DNA of 24,227 nt from a virus: positions 1 through 24,227 of the IMG/VR virus record IMGVR_UViG_3300031787_000817. One strand, written 5' to 3'. Position 1 is the stretch's first letter, and each line of letters starts with the position of its first letter. The notes beneath the pieces were generated by a model. It was not told the origin of the DNA. It saw only the letters and a list, made by a program, of their open reading frames with translations, and did not search any database. Both the position numbers and the translations under genes were made by a program. Shown here piece after piece: positions 1 through 7,632 of the stretch.

Positions 1-86
1 TACCAGCCGTCGTAGACGGTGGCAGTCACCTGCCGGGCTTGAGCAGGCGACAGCAGCAGGATTGCTGCAGTGATCAGTGCACGCAT
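1..86 (-). CDS. Partial secreted protein, N-terminus with signal peptide
   Basis: An open frame starts with ATG at 86 and reads leftward off the window edge, giving 28 codons. It begins MRALITAAILLLSPAQA and continues RQVTATVYDGW. The first 17 residues form a classic signal peptide: a basic start, a hydrophobic core and a small-residue AQA cleavage site. The protein is therefore probably exported to the periplasm or envelope. The segment after the cleavage site resembles the start of some small double-psi beta-barrel or RlpA/3D-type wall proteins, but too little is visible to claim this. A promoter-like element lies 143-170 bases upstream, downstream of the terminator that closes the neighbouring operon, so this looks like its own transcription unit. 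Confidence 0.6.
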   Translation of the reverse strand, partial: MRALITAAILLLSPAQARQVTATVYDGW

Positions 87-228
87 GATGCTTGAGGTGA
101 TTGGTGTGCCGGGCCAACCGGCGGTGCGGGCTTAGTCAGGCCCTGTTGAGCTCGATTGCGGGGTCGTGTGCTCTGTTCCCCCTGGCAGCGTTTTTAGCGA
201 GGTGCCGGTCCCTTTCCCTCGTTCCTTC

Positions 229-256
229 AATATACCACATGCGCAGCCGTGGTCAA
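229..256 (-). promoter_or_regulatory. Sigma70-like promoter, copy B
   Basis: Reading leftward, TTGACC (256-251) is followed after 16 bases by TATATT (234-229). Both hexamers are close to the bacterial sigma70 consensus. The element lies after the operon terminator and points at the signal-peptide gene starting at 86, which would give a leader of about 135 bases. Apart from this element I see no convincing gene between 87 and 352. Confidence 0.5.
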
Positions 257-352
257 CCCTGCGAGTGATGGCGGCCTCCGATACGGTTGCAGCTGCAGCC
301 ACCGCGACTGCAGCACCGCGCGCGTCCTTGCGGATAGCGCCGACCGCTAAAT

Positions 353-377
353 ATAAAAAAAGGGGCCGAAGCCCCTT
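353..377 (-). terminator. Intrinsic terminator of the leftward operon
   Basis: On the minus strand, AAGGGGC pairs with GCCCCTT (7 bp) around a TTCG tetraloop, and the transcript then runs into a T tract. This is a textbook Rho-independent terminator with a stable UUCG loop. It starts three bases after the TAA stop of the last operon gene (380-649). There is no T tract on the plus strand side, so it works leftward only. Confidence 0.9.
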
Positions 378-379
378 GG

Positions 380-649
380 TTACTGGAGCCGGTCTTCTAG
401 ATCCATGCAGGTGCTCACCAGTGTGTCAACCAGCGGATTAGAGATAATCTCATCCCACTCGTCGTTGGTGGTGCAGTCCCGCAGATCTTCCAGCGCTTGT
501 TTGACTGCCTCACAAGAGGCAATCAGATCAGCGATGGCTTCAAGGCCGGCGCTCAATTTCTTCATTTTTCTAGGTGCGGTGGATGCCGGGATCGCTCCCA
601 ACTCCTTCAATATAGCCCATGCGCCGCCCTGATCAACCCTAAGCAACAT
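380..649 (-). CDS. Small acidic hypothetical protein, last gene of leftward operon
   Basis: An 89-residue protein that I do not recognise. The C-terminal 60 residues are acidic and probably helical, beginning MKKLSAGLEAIADLIASCEA and ending DLEDRLQ. The ATG at 649 overlaps the stop of the upstream nuclease gene by 11 bases, the same overlap seen at the previous gene junction, which suggests translational coupling and supports this start. An alternative start is the ATG at 565 (61 residues). That start would place a sigma70-like promoter (609-636) just upstream of the gene rather than inside it. The TAA stop is followed directly by the operon terminator. No signal peptide or membrane segment is visible. 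Confidence 0.6.
   Translation of the reverse strand: MLLRVDQGGAWAILKELGAIPASTAPRKMKKLSAGLEAIADLIASCEAVKQALEDLRDCTTNDEWDEIISNPLVDTLVSTCMDLEDRLQ
609..636 (-). promoter_or_regulatory. Sigma70-like promoter, copy A
   Basis: TTGATC (636-631), a 16-base spacer and TATATT (614-609) read leftward. The surrounding bases, including GCGCATG in the spacer and the following GAAGGA, match copy B at 229-256 closely. It lies inside the first codons of the small gene 380-649. It could drive an internal start at 565, or it may simply be coding sequence shared with copy B. Confidence 0.35.
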
Positions 650-989
650 CTCTTAACAATGCCTCGGCATCGCTGACCGAGCGCGCCACGCCTGCAATGC
701 CGCCAGCCGCCTGGACTGCATCTAGCCACTGCTGCTGCTCAGGGCGCAGCCTGCCGGTTGCGGTCTTCACCTCTATAGACAGGAACACAGCCACGGTGCT
801 GCCGACCATCTCCGGCGTCACGGTGACGCGCTTCCAGCCGATCAGGTCAGCGCTGCCCTTGCACAGGCCGAACTGCACCGGTCTGCCGTTCTGATCACGC
901 AGCGTGCCGGTGTTATTGCGGAACAAACGCGTGTCACCGTTGCTGCAGGCGATGCGGATCTCTTGCTGGATCTGTTGCTCAGATGCCAT
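639..989 (-). CDS. VRR-NUC domain nuclease
   Basis: A 116-residue protein of the size of stand-alone phage VRR-NUC proteins, a PD-(D/E)XK-fold nuclease family. The active-site pattern is visible: GSADL with Asp48, then SIEVK with Glu73 and Lys75 (the ExK motif). The helix RPEQQQWLDAVQAAGG and the GVARSVSDAEALL end are typical of the family. Members are structure-specific DNA nucleases, often encoded beside phage helicases. Here the gene overlaps the upstream SF2 helicase gene by 11 bases. A role in processing replication or recombination intermediates, or in a restriction-like complex with the helicases, is inferred from context. Start ATG 989 is the only reasonable choice. Confidence 0.87.
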   Translation of the reverse strand: MASEQQIQQEIRIACSNGDTRLFRNNTGTLRDQNGRPVQFGLCKGSADLIGWKRVTVTPEMVGSTVAVFLSIEVKTATGRLRPEQQQWLDAVQAAGGIAGVARSVSDAEALLRDVA

Positions 990-2325
990 ACCTCTTAGCC
1001 AGTCGCGCCTGATAAACCCGCTCAGCCCATCCTCGCTTGTAGCCGCGTTGCTGCGCTAGCTCGCGGAGAGCTTCAAGGTCACGGGCAGAGGACTGCTCAC
1101 GGCGCTTAGCCACTGCCAACTCCTGCAACTCGCCGTCAACCTGCTGCAGCTCACGCCGCTCCTGTGGTGCAAACACATGGCCGCACTCGCGGCATACCTG
1201 CGCAGCACTGGCGCTGGTGGCGAAGCACTGCGGGCAGACCTTGACTGATGGCGCTGCCTCGCGGTCTCTGCGGGCAACCCCGTCTAGCGTCCAGTCGCGT
1301 GGTTCTAGATGGTGGCCAAGCCGGAGCGTGTTGCCCACGTGATCGAGCACCACGGCGCGCTTGCCAGGCTGTGGCCTCAGGCAGCGACCGATCATCTGCA
1401 GGTGCAGCGCCACTGATGCGGTAGGCCGCAGCAGGATGCAGCCGCCGACGCTTGGCACGTCCACGCCTTCACCGATCAATGCGCAACTGGTGAGCACCTT
1501 GAGCCTCCCGGTGCCGAGATCGCTGAGCAGCTGCCGACGCTGCGCGGTATCCATGCTGCCGTCGATACTGGCCGCGGCGATGCCTGCTGACTGGAAGAGT
1601 GCAGCCACTGCCTCCGCGTGCGTCACGGAGCAGCAGAACGCAATTGCCGTCTGTCCTGGCAGGTGCTTGCGGTAGTGGCCAAGGCAGTCACCCATGATCG
1701 TGCCGACTCGCTGCTCAGCCTCCTTGGGGTCGAAGTCACCCATCCGCTTGCGCAGGCCGGTTGAGTCAAAACCAGGCGGTGCCAGCACTTTGGCGCCAGC
1801 GAGGAAGCCGGCATCCGTGAGCTGTTGCGCTGCTGGACCCTCCACCATGCACTGATAATGCTCACCTAGGCCGCGGCCATCGCTGCGGATTGGTGTGGCG
1901 GTGACGCCGAGCAGCTTGGCTTGTGCAAAGTGCTCGATCACGCGCGCCCATGTGCCGGCGGTGGTGTGGTGCGCCTCATCCACCACCAGGAGCTGGAAGA
2001 AATCCCGCGGCAGCAGGTGCAGCCTGCGGGCAAGTGTCTGCACACTGGCAACCTGCACCGTGCGGGATAGGTCCATTGCCTTACCGGCGCTGATGCGGCC
2101 ATGCGGCACCGGCATGGCGCGGCTTGCTTGATCCAGCAACTCTTGCCGGTGCACCAGCACCAGTACGCGGTTGCCTTTGATGCTGGCTTGCTGAGCGATG
2201 TAGCTGAATATGTAAGTCTTGCCGCCGCCGGTGGCGAGCACTGCCAGCACCGACCGTTTGCCCAGTTGGTACTGCAGGCGGATGTCGGTGATCAGTTGTT
2301 GCTGGTATGGGCGGAGTTGCATCAC
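979..2325 (-). CDS. SF2 DEAH-type DNA helicase with C-terminal zinc ribbon
   Basis: A 448-residue superfamily 2 helicase of the type III restriction/UvsW-like group. Visible motifs: Walker A ATGGGKT (31-37), DEAH (116-119), VTATP (141-145) and motif VI QMIGRCLRP (310-318). A CPQC...CREC zinc ribbon follows at 364-381, then a basic helical tail. Such phage helicases unwind or remodel branched DNA during replication and recombination. The start ATG overlaps the stop of the helicase-methyltransferase gene by four bases (ATGA), and the gene is followed by the VRR-NUC gene, so the three are co-transcribed. The protein begins with two Met codons and either could be used. The helicase assignment is firm; the substrate is not visible from sequence. 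Confidence 0.92.
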   Translation of the reverse strand: MMQLRPYQQQLITDIRLQYQLGKRSVLAVLATGGGKTYIFSYIAQQASIKGNRVLVLVHRQELLDQASRAMPVPHGRISAGKAMDLSRTVQVASVQTLARRLHLLPRDFFQLLVVDEAHHTTAGTWARVIEHFAQAKLLGVTATPIRSDGRGLGEHYQCMVEGPAAQQLTDAGFLAGAKVLAPPGFDSTGLRKRMGDFDPKEAEQRVGTIMGDCLGHYRKHLPGQTAIAFCCSVTHAEAVAALFQSAGIAAASIDGSMDTAQRRQLLSDLGTGRLKVLTSCALIGEGVDVPSVGGCILLRPTASVALHLQMIGRCLRPQPGKRAVVLDHVGNTLRLGHHLEPRDWTLDGVARRDREAAPSVKVCPQCFATSASAAQVCRECGHVFAPQERRELQQVDGELQELAVAKRREQSSARDLEALRELAQQRGYKRGWAERVYQARLAKRYGI

Positions 2326-4580
2326 ACCAGCACCCCCTGACGGTTGCTGGCAACCTCAGTCAGGTTCTTGACTGCGCAGTTGAAATACGACGGCTTCAGC
2401 TCAAACCCGACAAACTGGCGCCCAGCTTGGATGCTGCAGTAGCCCTCGGATCCGATGCCAGCGAACGGGCTGAGCACTACATCACCTGGGTTGCTCCACA
2501 GTTGCAGGCCGCGGCGGATCACCTCCAGTTGCAGCGGGCAGATGTGGCGCTCATCCTCATTGGCGCGAGCGCTGCGGTATTGCAGCGTGTCCGATGGGTT
2601 GATATCCATCCATACGGGGCTGGCGTACCGCTGCCAGATGTTGATCGAGTCCTTGATCGGATCCTTGGTCTTAGCTGGTGGATTCTCACCGGCAAACTCC
2701 GTGAACGGGCCAGCCACTGGCTCTGGGTTGTCGCCCAGCTTGCGCACCGTTACCAGATAGTCAGGGATGCCTTGGCGGCTGAGTGCAGAGTCCTTACGCA
2801 CTTGCTTATGCAGCAGGCCGATTGCCTTGGTGCGCTGCATGGCGGTGACTGGATCCTTCCAGATGCACACCTCGCTATGGAACACGAAGCCAGCGGCTTG
2901 GAAAATGCGCAGCATGTCGCCGCGGAAGTCCTTCACGCCAATGAAGCCATCGCGCTCCTTGCTGCTAGGCAGATTCATGCAATGGAAGCTGATCAACCGG
3001 CCAGGCATCATCACGCGGTGAAGCTCACTGGCTAGGAATCCGAAGTGATCAAAGAACTCCTGTTCAGTGCGGCTGTTGCCCATATCGCGGTCGCTGTTGC
3101 TGTAGGTGTAAAGCGACGCGAACGGCGGGCTGAAAATGCTGTAGTGGATGGAGTTGCTGTCGAGTTGCTTAATGCTCTCCACGCAGTCACCCATATACAT
3201 GTCCCAGCCGTCGCCGGACTTGTGCTCAGTGACATGCGGCGCCACTTGACGTTGGATCTTTTTGAGTTGTTCCATGGTTTGTTGCTTCATGATTTCAACC
3301 ATTGATTGGGCCATCTGGATGCTGTCCGCTTCTTTGCGGCGGATGTTGTCGATCACGCGGCCTTCTGCCACGTCGTAGATGATGTGTGCATTGACGGGCT
3401 GCTCTTGGCCGAACCGCCAGCAGCGGCGGATGGCTTGATAGAACGCCTCATAGCTGTGCGACAGTCCAACGAATGCGACGTTGTGGCAGCGCTGGAAGTT
3501 GAGCCCAAACCCAAAGATGCTGGGCTTGCTGACCAGAACGCGGATCTTGCCATCTTGAAAGTCGATGGCAGCTTGCCGCTTGTGATCGTCGGAGTCTGAG
3601 CCAGACACCTCAACCGCGCCGTTAATCGCAGCAGTCAGCGCCTTGCTCTCATCGTTGAGATCACACCACACCAGCCATTGCTCGCTGTTGCTGTTGGCAA
3701 GCTTGGCAGCGGCTGCAACGCGGAGGGTGAGCGATGCCTTGCGCACCTTGCGCTGATCGTTGAGCGTACGGGCCTCCATGGCGAACAGCGCCATCTGCCC
3801 GTCATCTCCTGCTGTTGCCTCGCGCGGGGTCTCAACCGTGCAGTCTTGGATCTGCAGCGCCGGCAGCACGAAGTTGCCGTCCTCGTAGCCAAGGTCTGAT
3901 GGCTTGCGGATGGTCACCGCCCAGCTGCAGACCCACTCCCAGAACTTGTCCCGTGCGTGACCCTTGAGCCGCCACTTAGCAGTGTCGCCGCCGTCATGCA
4001 CGAAGAACATGGCCAGCATCTCGGTGCGGGTCATGACGCCGATGAACTCAGCGTGGTTGCCGAGCTCCATGTGGTCATTGGGTGCCGGCGTCGCCGAACA
4101 CGCCAACCGGTATGGCGTCAGGCTGAATGACTCGATGATCTGGTTGCGGATCTTGCCGGTGTATGCCTTGAGGATGCTGGACTCATCCAGCACCACGCCT
4201 TGGAAGCTGCCGGGATCAAAGTGGCTCAGCTTCTCGTAGTTGGTCACCGTGATGCCGGGCTTGACCTCAGCTTGAGTGGCAGCGAACGAGCATGGGATGC
4301 CGAACTTGCTGCCCTCGCGCACTGTCTGATGCGCCACCGCAAGCGGTGCCAGCACCAGCACGTTGCCGCCGGTCTCTTGGTGCACCTGATGCGCCCACTC
4401 GAGCTGCATGGCGGTTTTACCCATGCCGCAGTCGGCCCAGATGCAGAACTTGCCGACACGGCAAGCCATGGTCACGATGTCCCGCTGAAACGGGAACAGC
4501 GGCGCGGTGAACTGCTGCGGGTCAAAGCCGGCAACAGGTGCTGCAGTGGATTTGGAGGCTAGGAAGTCTTGGTAGGTCAT
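2322..4580 (-). CDS. SNF2-like helicase fused to DNA amino-methyltransferase
   Basis: A 752-residue two-part protein. Residues about 25-430 are an SNF2/SF2 ATPase: Walker A ADCGMGKT (49-56), LDESS (131-135), SATPAPN (162-168), FGFGLNF (356-362) and motif VI QAIRRCWRFGQ (382-392). A helical linker joins residues about 455-745, a DNA N4/N6 amino-methyltransferase. The catalytic motif SPPF (484-487) comes before the AdoMet-binding motif SPFAGIGSEG (704-713), the permuted beta-class order. HICPLQ (679-684) sits where motif X is expected. An SPP rather than DPP catalytic motif leans toward N4-cytosine, but this is not decisive. It heads the helicase-nuclease block and overlaps its neighbours by four bases on each side. 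It may modify phage DNA against host restriction while translocating. Confidence 0.9.
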   Translation of the reverse strand: MTYQDFLASKSTAAPVAGFDPQQFTAPLFPFQRDIVTMACRVGKFCIWADCGMGKTAMQLEWAHQVHQETGGNVLVLAPLAVAHQTVREGSKFGIPCSFAATQAEVKPGITVTNYEKLSHFDPGSFQGVVLDESSILKAYTGKIRNQIIESFSLTPYRLACSATPAPNDHMELGNHAEFIGVMTRTEMLAMFFVHDGGDTAKWRLKGHARDKFWEWVCSWAVTIRKPSDLGYEDGNFVLPALQIQDCTVETPREATAGDDGQMALFAMEARTLNDQRKVRKASLTLRVAAAAKLANSNSEQWLVWCDLNDESKALTAAINGAVEVSGSDSDDHKRQAAIDFQDGKIRVLVSKPSIFGFGLNFQRCHNVAFVGLSHSYEAFYQAIRRCWRFGQEQPVNAHIIYDVAEGRVIDNIRRKEADSIQMAQSMVEIMKQQTMEQLKKIQRQVAPHVTEHKSGDGWDMYMGDCVESIKQLDSNSIHYSIFSPPFASLYTYSNSDRDMGNSRTEQEFFDHFGFLASELHRVMMPGRLISFHCMNLPSSKERDGFIGVKDFRGDMLRIFQAAGFVFHSEVCIWKDPVTAMQRTKAIGLLHKQVRKDSALSRQGIPDYLVTVRKLGDNPEPVAGPFTEFAGENPPAKTKDPIKDSINIWQRYASPVWMDINPSDTLQYRSARANEDERHICPLQLEVIRRGLQLWSNPGDVVLSPFAGIGSEGYCSIQAGRQFVGFELKPSYFNCAVKNLTEVASNRQGVLV

Positions 4581-4741
4581 TTGGCATCGTTAAAAGGAGA
4601 ACCGACGCAAACCCAAACCCAGCCCTCTCTTGTCCACTGCAGATCCCATACGTCGCCATCACTATCAAGCGCGTAGAGGCATGTTCTGCCTTCATCGCTG
4701 CTGCTGGTTGAGATCTGAATGATTTTTGGAATGCGATCCAT
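4577..4741 (-). CDS. Small hypothetical protein, first gene of leftward operon
   Basis: A 54-residue protein from ATG 4741. A longer frame from GTG 4765 would start upstream of the transcription start predicted from the promoter-like TTGACA at 4792-4787, so the ATG is preferred. The sequence is beta-rich and aromatic at the end (LYALDSDGDVWDLQW, then WVWVCVGSPF) and resembles short proteins that wrap a single beta-sheet. I do not recognise a family. The stop overlaps the start of the helicase-methyltransferase gene by four bases, so translation of the two is probably coupled. Confidence 0.55.
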   Translation of the reverse strand: MDRIPKIIQISTSSSDEGRTCLYALDSDGDVWDLQWTREGWVWVCVGSPFNDAK

Positions 4742-4809
4742 GGCGGTGCCGTGTGGCTTGCTCACCGTAGACTAACCGTATACGCTTGTCAAGCCACTGG
4801 CCGGACCCG
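4742..4809. promoter_or_regulatory. Divergent promoter and operator region
   Basis: This short gap separates the leftward and rightward early genes. Leftward, TTGACA (4792-4787) and TACGGT (4769-4764) have a 17-base spacer and would start transcription about 15 bases before ATG 4741. Rightward, TTGCTC is followed by a TATACG/TACGCT box with less ideal spacing. The sequence CCGTA occurs twice, and CGTATACG is a perfect 8-base palindrome, so a repressor could bind here and control both directions. The ribbon-helix-helix-like protein encoded next door is an obvious candidate, by inference only. Confidence 0.45.
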
Positions 4810-4977
4810 ATGCCACTAGCCCGACCAATACCCCTGCGCCTTGCCCCAAACCAGTTGCAATGGCTGGATTCATGGCGTGGCGACACCCTGTCACGCAGCG
4901 CTGCCATCCGGCTACTGCTGGAGCAAGCCATACACCTGCACCGCGATGGCGTGCTGGCCGCGCCGGAGTCCAAGTGA
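4810..4977 (+). CDS. Ribbon-helix-helix-like small DNA-binding protein
   Basis: A 55-residue protein from ATG 4810; a TTG at 4786 in the same frame would add eight residues but sits in the promoter region. The pattern fits a CopG/Arc-type fold: a short strand (RPIPLRLAP), then a helix (NQLQWLDSWRG), then a second helix starting at SRSAAIRLLLEQAI. Such proteins bind palindromic operators as dimers and usually repress their own promoter. The gene is first in the rightward transcript, beside a palindrome in the divergent control region. Its TGA stop overlaps the GTG start of the primase gene in the string GTGA, indicating translational coupling. Confidence 0.6.
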   Translation: MPLARPIPLRLAPNQLQWLDSWRGDTLSRSAAIRLLLEQAIHLHRDGVLAAPESK

Positions 4978-7346
4978 AGGAAGTTGACTTCTCAGAGGCC
5001 CGCCGGTTCATTGCCTTACTCGGCAAACCGGCAGGCACCATCCGCCTGCGTGCTTTTCTCCACCGACTGCATCCAGACAAACCCAATGACAAAGGCCGCA
5101 AAGGTGGCGCCCGCAAGCCGCTGATCAAGCAGTGGCAAGCCGAAGGCCGCGGCGTTTACGTGGTCATCAATGACGGTGGCGACACCAACGCAGAGATCAC
5201 AGCCTGCCGTGCTTTCTTTGCCGAATGGGATGACCGCCCGCGTGAATGGCAGCTCACGGCATGGCAGGAGCTGGGGCTGCCGGAACCCACCTTCCAGATC
5301 AATACCGGGGGCAAATCCATCCACAGCTATTGGGTGCTAGCAGACCCGATCACACCAGCCCATTGGGAGCTAGTGCAAGGGCGGTTGCTTGATTACTGCG
5401 ATGCAGACCGCAGCATCAAGAACTCATCCCGCGTCATGCGGCTACCTGGCAGCTACTACGCCGAAGCCGATGGCAGCCTCGGTGAGATGTGCCGCATGGT
5501 CACCAGCGCCGGCCATCGCTACAGCGTTGCCGACATTGAAGCGATCCTGCCCAATGAGGCTTACTACCAGCACGAAAAACCTGCGCAGCATTACGTAGAA
5601 CCTGCAGAGCGCGGCATTGATGAGATCCGTGAAGCACTAGCCGCCATACCACCTCGCGTGCCAGGGTCCGGCACTTATCACATATACCGCAATATCTTCT
5701 GGGGCTTGATCCAAGCCTGCGGCAGCGCTGAGCAAGCCATTGACTTGATGCAGCAGCACAGCCCGCAATGGCAAGGGCTGCAGCAGATCGCTGCATCAGG
5801 TGGTGACCGCATCGGCGCCGGGACGTTCTGGTACTGGGCGCGTCATCACGGTTGGCGGCCAGCACTGCCGATGCTTGCGCCGCAGCGTCAGCGCCTTGAA
5901 CCCGCTGGCGATGGTGAAGCGGTCAACCTGCAGCTATACGACAAGTCCGGCACTGAATGGCTAGAGCTAGCCGTGGAGCATGTCTTCTGCCATCCGGCTG
6001 AGCGCTGGATCTGTGTTGACGGCGTATTGCATTGCTGGAATGGCACGCACTACCAAGCCAAGCCAGACGAAGAGCTAGCGCCCAAGCTCGCGGAATTCCT
6101 GTCCATGCTGCATGTCATCAACCAGCAAGGCGCCACCACATACCCATGGCGCAGGCCCCGATACGTGGATGAAGCGCTGCAATGGATGCGGCGACTGCTC
6201 AAGCCGGTTGAGGTCAACCCAGCCAATGCCATCAACTGCCGCAATGGCGTAGTGGCGTGGGCATGGTCTGGCCGCAAGCTGGATCTGACCTTTACGCCGC
6301 ACGATCCAGCGGTTGCCTTCACCTACGTCACCGCCTACGACTACGACCCAGAAGCCAATGCCCAGCACCTATGGCGGCTGCTGGAAGCCGTAGAGCCCGG
6401 CGACCGTGACACGCTGCAGCGCATCCTTGGCAGCGGGCTTGACCTCATCAAATACCGCGCCACACGAGGCAGACCGCGTGCTGTGTTGATGATCGGTGAG
6501 GGCAGCAACGGCAAGGACACCATCCGCACCGCGCTGCGCGACACTCTCGGCAGCCGTAATTTCACGAGCTGCACGCTTGCCGATTTCCGTCAATACGACC
6601 AAGGCCGTAAGTTTCCCATTGCGCCATTACGTGGCGCCTCAGTGAACTGGTCAAGTGAAAACTCGCAGTTCGTCAGTATTGACAACCTCCAGTCATTGAA
6701 GGCTGCCATCAGTGGCGAGGAACTGTCATATGAACTCAAGGGCGTACAGGAGTCGCAGTTTGTTCCGTCGTCTTTGTTTGTGTTCAACCTCAACAAAGAT
6801 CCATCGCTAACTGGTGAGCAGGCTGCTATTGAGACACGTTTTCACGTGTTCAAATTCCGCAAAACCTTCATGGCGACACCTACTGAACCCAACCACCTGC
6901 AAGCTGACCCGAAGCTCAAGGACGACCCTGACTTCATCCAGCAGCAGATATGCCCTGCATTCCTGAATTGGCTGCTTGAAGGGATGGCGCTAAGCATTGC
7001 AGATGGCATTGATTACACAACTGGAAGCCAAGCAATGCAAGACGTTAGAAGAGCCAGCTGCCATCTTTGGGACTTCTGTGACTCTATCGGACTGACCTAT
7101 GAAGAGGGCGCCCAGGTATCAACCAAGCGGGTATGGGATGCCTTGCAAGAGTGGTATCGAGAAGAGGGCTATTTGGACGATAAAGGTAGGTGGTTAACGG
7201 ATCCACCAAGTGACCGCACCGTCAAGGCACCCAGGCTTCTGGTGCCGGCATTGCGCCAGATCTTCCCAAAACTTGCGTCCGACAGAGGCTCCGGTAAGTC
7301 CCGTGAACGTCTCATCTCGGGTCTCAAGCTGGACTTGTGGTCGTGA
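4974..7346 (+). CDS. Bifunctional primase-helicase (AEP-like primase plus D5/SF3 helicase)
   Basis: 790 residues from GTG 4974. An ATG in the same frame at 4860 lies deep inside the upstream gene and its extra residues look non-coding, so the GTG overlapping the upstream stop is chosen. The N-terminal part has archaeo-eukaryotic primase features: AFFAEWDDRP (about 79-88), GGKSIHSYWVL (112-122) and NSSRVMRLPGSY (150-161). The C-terminal half is a D5/superfamily 3 helicase with Walker A GEGSNGKD (508-515) and the downstream KGVQESQFVPSSLFVFNLN region. Such proteins initiate phage or plasmid replication by unwinding the origin and laying primers. The last codons already carry one TTGCGTCCG repeat of the array that follows. 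Confidence 0.9.
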   Translation: MKEVDFSEARRFIALLGKPAGTIRLRAFLHRLHPDKPNDKGRKGGARKPLIKQWQAEGRGVYVVINDGGDTNAEITACRAFFAEWDDRPREWQLTAWQELGLPEPTFQINTGGKSIHSYWVLADPITPAHWELVQGRLLDYCDADRSIKNSSRVMRLPGSYYAEADGSLGEMCRMVTSAGHRYSVADIEAILPNEAYYQHEKPAQHYVEPAERGIDEIREALAAIPPRVPGSGTYHIYRNIFWGLIQACGSAEQAIDLMQQHSPQWQGLQQIAASGGDRIGAGTFWYWARHHGWRPALPMLAPQRQRLEPAGDGEAVNLQLYDKSGTEWLELAVEHVFCHPAERWICVDGVLHCWNGTHYQAKPDEELAPKLAEFLSMLHVINQQGATTYPWRRPRYVDEALQWMRRLLKPVEVNPANAINCRNGVVAWAWSGRKLDLTFTPHDPAVAFTYVTAYDYDPEANAQHLWRLLEAVEPGDRDTLQRILGSGLDLIKYRATRGRPRAVLMIGEGSNGKDTIRTALRDTLGSRNFTSCTLADFRQYDQGRKFPIAPLRGASVNWSSENSQFVSIDNLQSLKAAISGEELSYELKGVQESQFVPSSLFVFNLNKDPSLTGEQAAIETRFHVFKFRKTFMATPTEPNHLQADPKLKDDPDFIQQQICPAFLNWLLEGMALSIADGIDYTTGSQAMQDVRRASCHLWDFCDSIGLTYEEGAQVSTKRVWDALQEWYREEGYLDDKGRWLTDPPSDRTVKAPRLLVPALRQIFPKLASDRGSGKSRERLISGLKLDLWS

Positions 7347-7632
7347 TGTCGGACGCAAGTTGCGTCCGGGTCGGACGCAAATCGGACGCAAATTTCGGAC
7401 GCAAAAACCCAGTCCCTATCTACCTTTTCTCTTGTTCGGACGCAAATAGGGGTAAATCAAGTCAGGTATGGAAACATGAGGGGAAATGTAACGGCGTGAA
7501 CAAAACACACATATAGGGGGGGGTAAGGAGAAACCCCGATTTTGCGTCCTCCCTTGGTATGACTGGGTTTTTTGCGTCCGACTTGCGTCCGCTTGCGTCC
7601 GAACCCAGTCGTGGACAGGGTTTTTGCGTCCG
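7273..7632. repeat. Iterated TTGCGTCCG array, probable replication origin or operator
   Basis: The 9-mer TTGCGTCCG occurs in plus orientation at 7273, 7360, 7572, 7583, 7593 and 7624, with a one-mismatch copy at 7542. It occurs in reverse orientation (CGGACGCAA) at 7350, 7372, 7383, 7396 and 7437. Neighbouring copies are often 10-13 bases apart, about one helical turn. Copies 7350 and 7360 form the perfect palindrome GGACGCAAGTTGCGTCC. Left copies are mostly reverse and right copies all forward. The noncoding stretch 7347-7664 lies between primase-helicase and sliding clamp genes and contains an eight-G run at 7516-7523. This is typical iteron architecture; an operator array is the alternative. 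Confidence 0.75.

Noticed and set aside
132-302. Possible 56-codon minus-strand gene with GTG start between terminator and signal-peptide gene
   Set aside because: It contains the promoter-like copy B, has an Ala-rich start and a disordered end, and no ribosome site. Part of it resembles the start of the small gene at 649, so a decayed duplicate is possible, but there is not enough to call it.
2307-3035. 242-codon plus-strand frame over the helicase-methyltransferase gene
   Set aside because: It lies wholly opposite clear methyltransferase motifs, and its translation has a shadow-like composition without domains.
4860-4973. Longer primase start at ATG 4860
   Set aside because: This part overlaps the ribbon-helix-helix-like gene in another frame and translates to an irregular sequence; GTG 4974 overlaps the upstream stop and starts just before the recognisable protein.
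7273-7632. CRISPR array
   Set aside because: Repeats are only about 9 bases, occur in both orientations and have irregular spacing without uniform spacers.
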